From contig QUOL01000009.1 of assembly GCA_009761415.1 (NCBI GenBank), forward strand, positions 930,001-994,000: 64,000 nt of DNA, in the 5' to 3' direction. The notes beneath the pieces are model-generated. The model made no database searches. It was given only the letters and a program-made list of their open reading frames with translations, and was not told where the DNA came from. Of this stretch, positions 31,419-44,079 are shown piece after piece (the first letter of the stretch is position 1; each line of letters starts with the position of its first letter). The DNA is from Sarcomyxa edulis. Taxonomy: Eukaryota; Basidiomycota; Agaricomycetes; Agaricales; Mycenaceae. The translations under genes were made by a program, and so were the position numbers.

Positions 31419-33281
31419 TTAATACGCAGCCATCAGTGTACTAAGACAGAAAACACACCTTTGCTCTTGGCAAACGAAACTCTCCGGTGCCCCTTCCCAA
31501 TCCTCCAGTACATATTTCCCAACTCCACCTATCCCTGCTCCTGCCCCGTCCCCATCTCGTTCTGGACCGAATAGATCCAAAGCCAGCTGTGTGTGGCTCA
31601 CGCCAGCATAAGTTGTCACACATCTTGGATTCACCAAAATTCTCGCTGGTCGGAAGACCGAGTTGGGTATTGAGAGTCGAGCGGGAGGTGCTTCGGCTAA
31701 AGGGGCGTCGTCTTCATCGGGCATAGCATCGTAATCCGAACCTGCATTCGCGTCGGGGTCGATCCCAGGGATAGCTTGACGTCGCCCGAATTCGGCATCG
31801 TCTGATTTCTCCTCCCTTGAGTCTTCTTGTGTGTCTGGAAGATTGACGGGTGCGTCTCTCTTTCTTCTCTGGGGAGCATTGGCATTGTCCAACTCCTTCA
31901 TTGCATCGCCAGCCTTATGTGTCCACAAGTCCCTGCAAAACCAGGCTTGACTACTATCCAAACACGGAGCATCTGGTTCTCGTAATGGAGGGGCGTCCGC
32001 CTTGCTCACGTTGTGGAAATCGGTGCCGGCACGGTAAGAGATACCGCGGTAATACGATTGCTCAGGATCGACAACGTGGGTCCCAGATTCACAGCAAAAG
32101 ACTTGGAAGGGAAGATGTTGAGCGTAGCGAGAAGCGCCGAGACGATCGCGAGGGGGAACTGCATCCGGTTTAGAAGAAGACTTGGACTGTCGGAATTGAT
32201 CACCTTCAATGTCGCGTGTGCGCCAACTTGGCGTATCTTTCAGTAGGAGAGAAAGAGATATATTCACGGAACAACGCACCGGTCTGAGAATATGAAGAAT
32301 CCATTGTGTTCTGCCCAATCCATCCCACAAACCATCGCCGCCTCGTTTGCAAAACTAACCTTGATAGTTTCGAGAATATCGTTTGGGCATGTAAAGCCTT
32401 TGAGCCAAATGACTCGATGGAATTTTATGCCGCGCTTCGTATTCAACTCGAACAAAGGTTCGAGAGCCAAATTTCGCATATGAGCTTCTTCTAGAGGATA
32501 ATATGCGGCTGCTGGATCTTCCGTCATACCAGGGACGCGACGAATCCTAAAGGGTACACCTAAGAGTGTGAGTACCGCTTCACAAAGATCAGTGAGTGTT
32601 TCTGTAGAGTCTGTAGACTCATAATCGAGCATCGACACGAAGAGATTGTTGGTGCCCAACCGTTTGGCCATCTGGACGATGACAGCCAATTGATCGACGA
32701 GGAAATGGTCGGCAGAATGGATAACGATAGCAATGTAGTAGAGGTGATCTTCGCGTACGAGATCGTCATAAGCATCTTCGTATTTGTTTTGACCGAAAGG
32801 GCGAGTGAGGGTCGGACATAGAGCTGCTACCCAGCCGTTCAGGGAGAGGAGCTGGTCGATAGCACTACGGACACTTTGTTCATCCATGTGTGAAGTGTCT
32901 TTGCCAACCATACTATAGGCATGAAAGGCATGGATAAGAATAAGTCAGTGTACGAGACAGAGCTACGAGAAATGCTCACTATGGTTTCTGAAATCGGTCC
33001 CAATAATCCCTGACACCATTTCGTACCACATCACTCAGCAAGTCCTCTCTCTCGTCTCTTCCCATACGGACTTGAAGAAACTTGTGTTTCTGTACATTTA
33101 GTGTCTTGTCGGCATGCGTGACGCGCTCGAGAACACCATGCTCCTCTATTTCGCGGTAATTTGATGCAGATGAAGAGGTCGACGACTGGGAAGAAGAGAA
33201 AAAGAAAAGACGGACGAAGAAAGCGAGAGCGAGGACGAACAAAATGCGAGAAAGACTTCGACGGCGAAGCGAGAGTGCCAT
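31419..33281 (-). CDS. CAP59-like (cryptococcal-type) mannosyltransferase
   Basis: Three exons are read on the minus strand: 33281-32980, about 32912-32280, and about 32250-31419. The start is the first ATG (MALSLRRR), followed by one membrane anchor (RILFVLALAFFVRLFFF), giving a type II Golgi topology. The luminal part has YYIAIVIHSADHFL, FVSMLDYESTDSTE and LTLLGVPFRIRRVPG, then FHRVIWLKGF and GMDWAEHNGFFIFSDRW. These match the CAP59/CMT1 alpha-1,3-mannosyltransferase family (Pfam CAP59_mtransfer). The C-terminal half has FCCESGTHVVDPEQ and NPRCVTTYAGVSHTQL. An acidic, low-complexity insert near the middle of exon 3 is unusual. It likely adds mannose to cell-surface glycans or glycolipids; the exact acceptor is unknown. 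It lies 105 bp downstream of the asparaginase gene on the same strand. Confidence 0.85.
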
Positions 33282-33386
33282 CCAGGAGCAAAGTAACAAG
33301 CGCCCATCCACACAAGCACAAAATATATAGCTCGTCGCGTAAATATCATTCAGTCATTTATACATTCTACTACGATCTACTAACGG

Positions 33387-35322
33387 CTATATTTTCTGGC
33401 GTAACTTGGACGACTTCTCACAGAGTTCACCGAAATCAACTGCACGACTACCCAGCTGTGTCGACAAATACCCTTCGTACTTGTCGTGAAACTCGTCAGG
33501 TGGACAGAGTGGAATATTTGCCGAGGGAGATCTCGTTTCATGAACAGGAATTATCTTGATATGTGCGTAGTTTATCTCAAAACCTTCAAAAAAGATTCCG
33601 CATCGCGAAACTCCTAGAGCCGCTTTCAAAATCTGAGCAACCGCATAGGCAGCTCTGACCATCTGCGCGTAGTCATCGTCCTCTAGCCCAAATATATCGC
33701 TTCCAAGATGCTTTCGAGGCACAAGGACCGTGAAACCAGGTGTGTTGGCAAAGGGAGTCAGCCATGCAACGTGGTGCGCGTCTTCCCAGACTCTCCACTG
33801 TGGTCCTTCTCCACGTACTAGTCGAGCGAACAAATTCATGTCCGTGGGCTCTCCATCAAAGTGGAAATCCAAAGGTTCACTGAGGTGTGACGCTGCGACG
33901 ATGGTGTTCCGGATATCAGATAGATCGGAAGCCGCCATCGTGGGTCCGTTCTTTGAGGTTAGATAGCCCGGGAATGTGTCGTGGTATTCCTTTATATCGT
34001 GGAGTATAGGTTTCCAGGCTGGACCTAGGCCGTGGAAGGGTATAAGATACAAGCCCAGGTCTCCATCGGACACCAGCCCACAGCGAAGAGCTTGAGTTGC
34101 ACTACAGATGACCCGGGAAAGGGTGCGGGCCGTGTTGAATACTTCTTCAAACATCGACAGACCAAGAGAGGTCAACGGCGTGCTATCATGTCGCAACTTG
34201 AGCACGGTATGCCACGGGGTCGTTGGGTAACGAGTGAGGCCAGCACTTAGAACATTGTCCTCGTAGAATATATGTTGTGGAAGGAGAGAGATAGTGCTTT
34301 CGTTGCTGATAGCTCGAGAATCGGACGTTGAGGAGCAGGAGGCAGTCAAGAACACGCGAGCACTAGATTGTACGGAAAGTTCTCCAAGGGAATTCACTGC
34401 GAGTATGGCAGCGGGCTGATTTTTGCTCTGGGAGAAATCCAGAACAGCACGCTCAGAGGCGCTAGCCAGGGTTCCATCGTGATACAACGATACCACTTTA
34501 CTAGCAAGGGTGTGGCTCAAGATATGATCACCAGCGCCACTACTATGAAGATAGCAGCGTAAAAATTCTAAATCGAGGAGAGACTGAGCGGCCACCTACC
34601 AGACCACTGCAATCTTGTCATCTGCATATATCCCAGCACCGATGATAGCTGTATCACCAATACGGCCCTTCATTTTCCCAGTCAATCCACCGGTAGAACC
34701 AGCAGCCGCAAGATGCCCGTACGTGTCCAGCGCTACTGCACCGACAGTTTCTAGGTCTACGCCAGACATAGACAGGATCTTGGAACGCTCCCGCGAATGG
34801 AGCAGGGCATCTTCCGTGGTGAAGTAATCGTTCGAAACCATCGGAAGACCAGAACCTCGTGCAAAATCATCGGCTGCAGAGCCTACAATCAACGCGTGAC
34901 GACCAGCTTTCAAGACGGCTGCCGCTGCATTGATTGGGTTCTTGGTGTTCTCCAAGCATGCAACGGCACCGTAAGCTCCAGACGCCCCGTCAATGATTGC
35001 TGCTTCGAGCTACGTACAGATGGAAAAATCAGCGATATCGTGTCAAACAAAGCTATGCAGACCTAACCTCGTGGGCGCCAGCTTCGTTCAGGACTGATCC
35101 TTTTCCAGCGTTGAAAAGAGGGCAATCTTCAAGAGCTCCTACGACAGTTTCAACAACACTCAATGCAGTCTCACCGGCTCTGAGTTTTTCGCCAGCTGCA
35201 TGAGCTATAGTTTGGAGGAAATCTAGGATTTCCGGTTCATTTTGAGCACGAGAGCCCCAAGAATCAGCTGAACCAGCATGCAACGCAATACAAAAATTTC
35301 CAAGAGATGGCTTGACAGCCAT
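33387..35322 (-). CDS. isoaspartyl peptidase/L-asparaginase fused to a HIT-like domain
   Basis: Exons are read as 35322-35068, 35009-34600 and 34542-33387, giving about 606 residues. The first half is an Ntn-hydrolase of the plant-type asparaginase family: LHAGSADSWGSR, FNAGKGSVLNEAGAHE, AAIIDGASGAYGAVA, the nucleophile region DLETVGAVALD, AAAGSTGGLTGK and CSGAGDHILSHTLA. The normal residue before the nucleophilic Thr is Gly; here it is Glu. The C-terminal half (from about residue 350) resembles HIT-type nucleotide hydrolases or transferases: WRVWEDAHHVAWLTPF, GFTVLVPRKH and NYAHIKIIPVH. The last is a degraded form of the HxHxH motif, with only one His in the core plus a following one. Family members cut Asn or isoAsp side chains. 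The fused domain may bind a nucleotide without hydrolysing it. The fusion lies in one uninterrupted exon. Confidence 0.85.
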
Positions 35323-35610
35323 AACCACTTAGCTGTGTAAGTCAAGATCGACTGCGGCACAGGTCAGGATAAAAGTTAGACTGGCATACGAAGATTGTAC
35401 TCAACTAATCTTCTAGTATACGCTACAAAGGCACCACAGTAATCAGAAGAGAGGAACGACGAGATGGAAGAGAAATGAAGACTTTGTAGTAAGTAATAGT
35501 CGAACGATAAGTCAGATAAGATCTTGAGTCACCTTAAATCCGATATTTGGCTACAGCATTGACTATAAATAAATGAGTGTTCTTCGCGGGCTCTCTCGAG
35601 ACACTGATGA

Positions 35611-38600
35611 TCACCGTCCTTTTCTCTTTCCATTGAAGCCTTCGAATACGGCATCGTCATCGGAATCATCGTCGACAACGAGGACCTGGACTTTCTTTCC
35701 CCTGGTCGACCGACGTGCGGGTGCTTGAGACTTTGTTCCACCACTAGATCGAAGCGTCCCCTCATCCTCGTCATGACCTGCAAAGGCATCGATGTTGGCC
35801 TCTTCTTTGGCCTCTTTGATTTTTATATCATCGTCGTCGTCATCTGAGTCCAAGAACAGGGCCTCAGCCGTCTGAGGAGCCTTCTTCCCCCGAGTTGAAG
35901 TGCGCTTCTGGGTCATTGTTGATCCGACACTCGAAGGTGCTTTGCTTCGACCTCGACGGGGAGCTGGAGGTTCTTCATCGAAGTCATCCACGGAAATCGC
36001 ACGGCTTCTTGCTCTCCGGGAGGCTTGGACCGGGCTCGGGCTCTTGCTCTGGTGAGTCCGCTTTTGACTTGCTCCAAAATCGTTTCGCGAACTACTACCT
36101 TTCCAGTAAGCTAAAAGAACAAGGGAATCATGAAGATAGAAAGATAGGCAATGAAAGCGAAACGTCTCACCAGGGCCCACACCGTAATCAGGCGGCACGC
36201 TAGCGACCAGATCCACTTTTCGGGTTCGAGACACGGTGGAATCTTTCTGCAGATATCTGTCGGTATTCAAAGTTCCCAGTGCTAGTAACCTGATCCTACA
36301 TACCTTTTTGAATTTTTTGAAATTCGGCAATGTTTGCCACTCAGGCCTAACCTCGCTCGCCCTCGCTTGCACTTGCCCTTCCTTCCGATATACATCCATT
36401 TCTACGACGACCATGAAGTTTCCCCTGACATTGCTGTCATCCCCAAAGTCCTCCAACACTGCCCACTCTTTTTCTGGCTCTTCGTATCCTAGATCTGGTT
36501 TCGAGATTTTCAATTTGTTGAATTCGCGATCGAAATCATCTTCCGTCCTTTTACCCCGTTTTGTAGAAGCAATGGCCTTGAGGAAGGCGATGTCAGTATC
36601 TGGCTTGCCTGGCGCAGCGCCGGACTTCGCAGACTTCAACACAGGTTTCGTTTCTTTACGCTCAACCGTTGGCTTCGAGGGTTGTACAGCGTTGACGTTT
36701 TCCACAGCCCGCCTTTTTGGCGGCACTGAAACGGACCTATCCTGATCGACGTCCGCCATGTGGATATCTTCGTCTCCGTCAGCCTTCCTCTTGGTACCTC
36801 GAGACCCTGATTGCGTCTCCTCCTCCTCTTCTCTGACAGCCTCAAGCGTAGCCGCCCCCATAGCACTACGCAAAACCCTCCCACCTGAGACTTGGGTTTG
36901 AGTCTGGGTCTGAGTCTGCGACTGTGAGAACGTATCGCTTCGAGCCATGACATCGTCTGGCGGGGTGTCACCGCTGAGGATCGCGTCGAATGTATCAGCA
37001 CTCATTCGAGCCGGGTCGCTTTCGTCAAACAGAGCCTTGTACTTTTTGTTTGGAGGCTCGGCAACAGGATCAGGGTGATAGCTTTCCACTGAGATGACAG
37101 GGGCCGTGGTGCCTGCACGCCTTTTCAGTCGTGAGGAGCGCGCAGGTGCCGGGGCCTAACGAACCAAAAAAAGTGAGTGAAAGGTGATATATTCCAGACG
37201 GCTAGACTTGCGCACCGTAAGATCGATGAGAAGAGGTTTCTCAGGCTCTGGAAGTGGAGGTGGAGGTGCGAGAGACGAGCCTTCCGTAGAGTCAATGATG
37301 TAAGATGGGTCATCGATACCGATAATCAAAGGTCTGCCGGTACCAGTACGTCGTACCAATGGCTACGAATGGACCGCTTCATAGGTAAGCATTATCGCGA
37401 AATCAAAACAGAGACTTCATACCTTACGCGGACGTGGAGCTTCTGTTTCGTCCTCTACTAGTGGTGGATTCGAGGGTCCCTGAGAAGGTTCGCGGGATGG
37501 CACTCGTTTTCGTAGTTTTCTCGACGGGCCTGGAGGGGACTCGGGAGGGAGCGAAGGTTCGTCTGGGTGAGTATTTGGCACAAAAGAGGGAAGCGGTGAA
37601 GACGATTGATGCCGAACTAGAGCGGAGGATGAGAACTAGCCGAAGTATGAGGTCACTATACGCACCTTGAGGTGTTTGAGTTTCTTCGTTCATTTCATCG
37701 GACGAGTTGATGTAAGAGCGATCGACGTAGATCACCGCTTTTACAACATCCTCGGGTGAGACGAAGTGTAGACCAAAGCTGTTCGCATAGAATCAATGTT
37801 CAGAATCACAAAGAAAGCTGTGGACGTACGTCTGGGCTTCGTTGACAAGCTCTAGCCAGGCAGAGTTTCCGACAGCTGCTTTCATCGAGTCTTGATTTGC
37901 AACCAAAACGATACCCTTTCCACCAGAATGGGTCCTACCACTTGCTTTCACCAGTTTACTGTGCCAAATCGCTTTGTCAGATGCAACATTGAAGCCTTCG
38001 TAAGCTGCGCCTCCGCGAACAAGAAGTTCCATGGAGCCCGAGTCAATCTCGCGGCCTTTCTCTCCAACAAAGAGGAATCGGTATCCTTTGAACATGTTTA
38101 TCCGCTCCTCGTTTCGCTCCCAGACTTTGACAGCCTTCAGAGAAGCAGGTAGAGAATCTGAAAACGTTGGACGGTACTTTGCTACTGGAGGGAGTATGAA
38201 CGTCTTCTCCAAGGATACATCAGTCGACGAGTCTACAGACAGATTACCCAGACGAAGCACTTCGCTAAGCCATTCAGGTCTAACGAATTGACAGAGAGAC
38301 AGTAGGGACGCAGCAATCCCAGCAGCTTCGGTAAATGTATCAGTGAGGTGGTGCGTGACATGCAAATTCTGAGTATGCACTAGAGTTATGCCTGCAATTG
38401 TCGTGAGAACGATTCAAGAGCAGAATCTGGACCATCCTACCAAGTGAAGCACATGATTCAGCTTTAGGATTCGATTTGTCTCTGGCGTTTGGCAAGTAAC
38501 AGCATATTGGTTCCCAGTGAATGCTGTATTTCAAAACTCGTTGAGACTGACTAGAGATGACACGACTGTTGACTTACCTGACTGAAACGTTGCTACCCGC

Positions 38601-39041
38601 CGCTAGATAAACGATGTCACCATCTTGCAGTTCGCCCGAAGAGAGTGGGTTGATCGCTACAGTGTGATCTCCGCGAGAGATCCTGAGAGGTAATTTCTCC
38701 CTGCTGTTGAGCAGTTCAAGGGTTGGCCTAGCTAAAGGATTTGCCTGAATTCTTTGTTATTAGATTGAACCTTCTACTTATACCAAGAAGAACACGCACC
38801 ACATCGTCTTCTGTATACTTGTTCACTGTGAACACACAATGCTTGTGGGATATCTTGGGGCTATTGATGGCGAGTGGGACGTCCTTCCTACCCAAATTAT
38901 ACACAGTGCTTGTCTTCAAGAGTTTTGCCTCTATCAAAGGGGGTGAGTTGACTGATAGTTGTGTAAGAGAAATAAGAACAGACTCGTAAATCCCACTTCG
39001 CCTTTCGTTTCACCATCAAATGGACCGTTTAAGACCCACAT
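35611..39041 (-). CDS. NBS1: NBS1/nibrin, MRN complex subunit
   Basis: This is a many-exon minus-strand gene of roughly 950 residues. It starts MWVLNGPFDGETKGE. An FHA domain follows (LKTSTVYNLGRKDVPLAI, PKISHKHCVFTV), then BRCT-type regions with GLHFVSPEDVVKAVIYVD and FTEAAGIAASLLSLCQFVRPEWL, and a nibrin-type second BRCT with FKGYRFLFVGEKG and IVLVANQDSMK. The C-terminal third is charged and disordered, with an SQTQTQTQTQ run. It then has the Mre11-binding motif PNFKKFKKV, an acidic tract, and VFEGFNGKRKGR at the very end, like the acidic-FxF Tel1/ATM-binding tail. NBS1 brings Mre11-Rad50 to DNA breaks and recruits ATM/Tel1 in the nucleus. It is divergent from the KDM4 gene. Confidence 0.92.
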
Positions 39042-39578
39042 GCAGTATCAGAGCCAGAAGTGCACGTATATTCAGATAGTTGGAGAGACTTGGGATATGT
39101 TTCAATGCAACGATTGGAAGAAAGAGGGTGGCAAGTGATGGATCGCGTCTCAGCACGCGTTCTGTGACCGGCAATTGACTCTCATGGGGGCTACGGCATC
39201 TGGCCGGCTCTTTTTACCTCTTGTTTCTGCGATAAATTTCACTTCTAAGTACTAATCTTCAAACGCTCGAACGAGTCGTCGAGACCTCGTAAGCTGTTGA
39301 AGATACCGGTCATGTTTAGTCGCTGATTTCGCTTGGATTTCCCCAGAAAGTCATGAGTCTGGACTCGGGGCGGGGCCGTAGAATTGCTCGATCTGGACGC
39401 AAGATTTCAACTCCGCTAGGCCGAGAGCACATTCAAGTCGCTGCTCACTGCTCGACCACCCAACTCAGACGTCGACTGTCGCTGCTGCTCGTCGTCTGAA
39501 ACGACGACTAATCACTTTTGAAGCAGTCAGATCGTCCCACTGAACTTACCCCTCCCATTTATCAACCCGCAAGTCTAC
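39042..39578. promoter_or_regulatory. shared upstream region of NBS1 and the KDM4-like gene
   Basis: A 537-bp gap lies between the start codons of two divergent genes. It has several CGT/ACG-rich stretches and TCGTCGAGACC-type sequence but no clear TATA box. It should hold both promoters; no specific factor site is claimed. Confidence 0.45.
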
Positions 39579-42500
39579 ATGTCGACCTCAAGTCGGACTC
39601 CGTCTCTCACTCCCTCCAGATCTCCATCTCCCCAACCACCAGTCCAGCCAGATCACTTTTATGGCTCAAAGGGTGTCCAGCTTCCACCTTCACCCCAGTC
39701 CGATGGAAAGACCTGGTTGGACCCGGCAGATGATCCGTTGGCACATCTGGGCATACCCGTTTTCAAACCCTCCATGGACGAGTTTCAGGATTTTGAGGCA
39801 TACATGTCCAGAGTGGAGTGTTGGGGAAATCGTAGTGGCATTGTAAAGATCATACCACCAAAGGAATGGTCTGTGTCCTCATAAAGTCTCCCTGTAATAC
39901 TAAACTCACTTGTGGCCGCCTTATCAGGACCGATTCACTGCCACCGGTGAAAGAGCAACTATCCAAAGTAAAAATAAAGAGTCCCATCGAACAGAACATG
40001 CTCGGACGTGCTGGCCTCTTTCGTCAGGAAAATATTGAGAAGCGCCGTATCTTGAGTATACGCGAATGGGCCGAATTGTGCGACAAGGACGAGTTCCGCG
40101 CTCCCGGCGTAGATGATGTCGGCCTCCATCGTAACGCGAATGTAAAGCCAAGGATGCGCAGGAGTCGAAGGAAGGCTGGTGTTGTAAAGACGGAGTCTGC
40201 CGAACCAGAATGCGACGCGGCAGATGTGATAATGAAAGAGGAGCCCGTCGATCACGAAATGGCTCACAGTGATGATGAGCGTGACTCAGTCGTTGAGCAT
40301 CTCGTCGCATCCCCACCTAACAGTGTCACGGCGATACCAACGACAACGACGGTGCCTGATGTCGCGCGTGATGCTGAGCCTGTCGACACCAATCCTGTCG
40401 AAGCTGAGCATGTCACCGAAATCGATCGGGCCGAGACCGAAGATGCATCAACAGACGTTAAACCTGCACTGAAAACTAAACGAATAGGTCAGAGTCGCGA
40501 AGTACGAGAGGCCCACCTAGCTGACCGCGCCGCTCGTGACGCCGCTTTTCTCGAGACTTTCGATCCCAACTCGGCTTGGTTGCCTCCAAACACGAAAGCA
40601 ACTGACTATACTTTTGAGTTTTGTCAAAAACTTGAAAGACAATATTGGCGCAATTGTGGCTTGGGAAAGCCAGCATGGTATGGTGCTGATACTCAAGGTC
40701 TGTTTCTTACTTCATTATTCTCTTCGTCGTACACTGACAAAGTATACAGGCTCGCTCTACACCGACGATACCACATCATGGAACGTAGCCCATCTAGAAT
40801 CCACTCTATCTCGCATACTTCCTGCCTCTAATCACGGCCTACCAGGAGTTAACACGCCCTACCTCTATTTTGGCATGTGGCGAGCAACGTTCGCCTGGCA
40901 CGTCGAGGATATGGATCTATTTAGTATCAACTATATACATTTCGGAGCCCCCAAGTACTGGTATGCCGTTCCCCAAGGTATTTTTTTCATCTCTTTTCTC
41001 GCCCATATCTTTAACCATTTATCCCCTTGAAGGACGTGCGGTGGCCCTTGAACAAACTATGAGAGGTACCTCCTCCGTTGTACTCTATGCGTCTTGCATT
41101 CAGTTCACTCATACATTCAATATCAAACAGGATATTTCCCTAAAGACACTTCCAGCTGTCCGCAATTTCTCAGGCACAAGTCCTTTTTAGCGTCACCTAC
41201 TCTCCTCGCGCAATCTTCGTGCCGACCAAATATGCTTGTTCAGCATGCGGGCGAGTTTGTGATCACTTTTCCCAGAGGGTATCATGCTGGTTTCAATTTG
41301 GGTCTCAATTGCGCTGAAAGCGTCAACTTTGCCCTAGACAGTTGGCTCGATCTTGGTAGACGAGCTAAAGCTTGCGAATGCATAAGTGACAGGTGAGCAA
41401 ATTCTTACTCATGAGTCTCTCGTCTCTCAAGAGTAAAATACCGTAACATCTCTAGTGTTCGGATCGACGTTGACCAACTCTTGCTGGATCGGGAGCTTGA
41501 ACGCGCAAATCCATCTCCACCGAAGCCTGCCGCTGCCCCGAACCGAAAGCGATCCGTCAAGACCGAGGGCGACGACGCCAAACCCCGAGTCCCTAGAAAA
41601 CGAAAAGCAGAAGAAGTCGATGGCTCCATTCCAAAGATCAAGAAGATCAAAATCAAACCAGCAAACAGTGCAGCGTCCACGTCTGGTGGACAACACCCTA
41701 CCCTGCCGAAGCTGACTGTGAAACTGAAGCTTGGACCAAAACCTGCCGAGCCAGAGGGCTTTCCCTGTTGTCTATGTGTATCACCGAGCAAAGAACGCTT
41801 GTTGAGAGTTCATGATCCCCCGATAGGACGAAAGGATGCCGACGCCGCCGGGAATTCGAAAACATGGATGGCGCATGAGGATTGTGCTAATGTCGTTCCC
41901 GAGACTTGGGTCGATGAGGTCGAGGAGGGTCCTTTGAAAGAGAAGATGGTCTTTGGGGTCGACGGAATCGTCAAAGACCGTTGGAATCTGGTAAGCCCAT
42001 TTGTGAACATAAGGCCATGCGCGAACTAAAGGCCCGTTGCAACAGAAATGTTCTGCATGTTCGAAGACTCGTAACAAAACTCATGGGGCTCCGATTCAGT
42101 GCACTAAAGGTAAATGTTCCAAGGCTTTCCATGTGTCTTGTGCACGAGAGGGCGCGGGCAGTGGAATCGTCTTCACTGTCCTTAGAGAAGTCGAGAAAGA
42201 AGTCGTTCTTCTAGACCCTGGGACCAGTAACCCACCAGAGACGCCAAAGCAAATCGATCCACTTTTACCGGGAGACGACAATATTGTCGCTACTCACATA
42301 ACGCCGGTCCCTGGCCCAAGCGATGAGCCCGCGGACATCAGTTCGCGTGTGCTGAAAGTGATAAAGAAGGTTGAAGTGGAAGTATTATGTTCCCAACACA
42401 ACCCAGTTTGTTTCGCTTGTTCCATTAGCGCCTCCACTCTTTTGTTTAACATTCTTGATACCAGGAGATCGCAGCCGCCAAAAAGGCGTCAAAGCAGGAT

Positions 42501-43514
42501 AAGATTCGAAACGACCTCATAGCACTTCCGCAAATGACAAGGATCAAAATCCGCGTTAGCGCTGGCGTTTTCGAGGTCTCTCTCATACGAGTTATTGAGG
42601 AGACGAACTCAGTAGAGGTGTTATGGGATAGAGGTGTGAAGAGGGAGTTTAAATGGGGTAGCGTTGTATTTGGCAGCACCGACGGTCCGGTCCTACAGAA
42701 ACCCTCGGAGCTCATATCCGAACAGGAGGGTAAGTTTACAAACAGCTACTTTCCCTCCAGCGCGTCCACGTGGACTAATGGCTGATCCGAACATACAGCA
42801 GGCCCTAGTACAATGACAGTACCGACCTTCCCCTCTGTCTCTGCTGCCGCTGCCTCTGGCGCTTCGCATGCGCCCATGTCTTCCGGAGGATACTCCATGA
42901 CACAATCCGTTCCTGCGATCGCATCGACTTCCCAGTATGCTTACTCGTCTCATAATTCAGGCAGCTACGAATATTGGCCATACCAAGGTCAAGGTCAACA
43001 ATCACATTACGCTCAACCTCCCCATTATCCTTACGATGGGTACTATCGACTGCCTCCCACACCCATAATGGGTCCATCATCCGCAACTTACCTCCATCCG
43101 CCCAATCAGAACCAGAATCAGCACCAATTCCGCGGAAACCAATTGCTCTGGCAGCAGCCCTATCAACCTCCTCGTGTTGACGGATCAGGCAACTATTACC
43201 CACCTCACCCACAAACTCAATTTCATATGCACCCGCAGTCGTCTGCAGTTTTCCATTCGCAACCTATAAGTCCATCACCGGGTGGGGATCCCAGATTCCG
43301 AGGAACGTCTACTCTCCAGCCCATCGCCGTTCCTATTTCTATGCCACAAACTGGTAGTAGTTCATCTTATTCGATCCAGCATCCCACAAATCCAGCACCA
43401 ATGAGCACTCACTTTACCGAGCCATCTCATCAGTCAGATAGTCTCCCTCTCCATCCCGAATCAAGAGATGGAATGCGGGATGGCCACACTGGCGGCCTTG
43501 ATTATGACTCTTGA
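39579..43514 (+). CDS. KDM4/JHDM3-like histone demethylase (JmjN, JmjC, extended PHD)
   Basis: About ten exons give roughly 1,100 residues. After a Ser/Pro-rich start comes JmjN ([18 protein letters not shown], then KIIPPKEW across an intron). A long acidic linker follows, then Jmj[21 protein letters not shown] supplies His and Glu for Fe(II), [14 protein letters not shown] lies after, and [22 protein letters not shown] supplies the second His. An extended PHD module is seen as FPCCLCVSP...[12 protein letters not shown], then KCSACSK and [14 protein letters not shown]. The C terminus is Gln/Pro/Tyr-rich and probably disordered; no Tudor domains are seen. All metal ligands are present, so activity on H3K9me3/H3K36me3 is expected for the family. 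The start ATG is the first one upstream of JmjN. Confidence 0.92.
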
Positions 43515-43705
43515 CGTCGGGCCCTTTTCTATTTTATTCGTTACGGCTAGCAATAATTTGCTTTTCATCGTATAGTTATCGCTATATTCATTCAGTATTC
43601 GGTCTTGGCTTTTGGTGAAATGTACTATATATCGGATTTGTGTACTTTACTCCCAATTGCAACTGCAATTTGTTTTTTGAACAACCTGATTTTGTTCCGA
43701 GGTCT

Positions 43706-44079
43706 ATGGCTTACCAACAAGAAGCGCGTCGGATCCATGTTCGAACAATGATTCAAAATGATCCTACAATTAATTCCGCTGGTGGTTCAATACATGCAAT
43801 ACGGTCTCAAGCCAGTGCAAGTATTATAGCTAGGAACCGGGACGATGTTGCAACGTTGGCCATGGTCTGGACTCGACAGTTGCAGATGAATCGTGACAGT
43901 GGAAAGCCTTCCCTGTAAGTATAGGTCTCTCTGTCAGTAACAGGCGTATGATCGTACGTCCTATCCCCAATATGAAACCTCTTTCCGTATCGTCATTGGG
44001 CACTCAACTAGCAACTGTTCCCGGAGAAACCCCGCGGCAGCGGCAAGACATCGGCAGGGAGTCCTCAAAAGTCTCTTAG
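43706..44079 (+). CDS. small hypothetical protein
   Basis: Two exons (43706-43917 and 43945-44079) are joined by a textbook intron: GTAAGT donor, AACAG acceptor, 27 bp. The intron is unusually short, so the model is tentative. The product would be about 115 residues, beginning MAYQQEARRIHVRTM and containing SIHAIRSQASASIIARNRDD. No family is recognised. It could also be the 5' part of a longer gene or a non-coding transcript of the KDM4 3' region. Confidence 0.3.
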
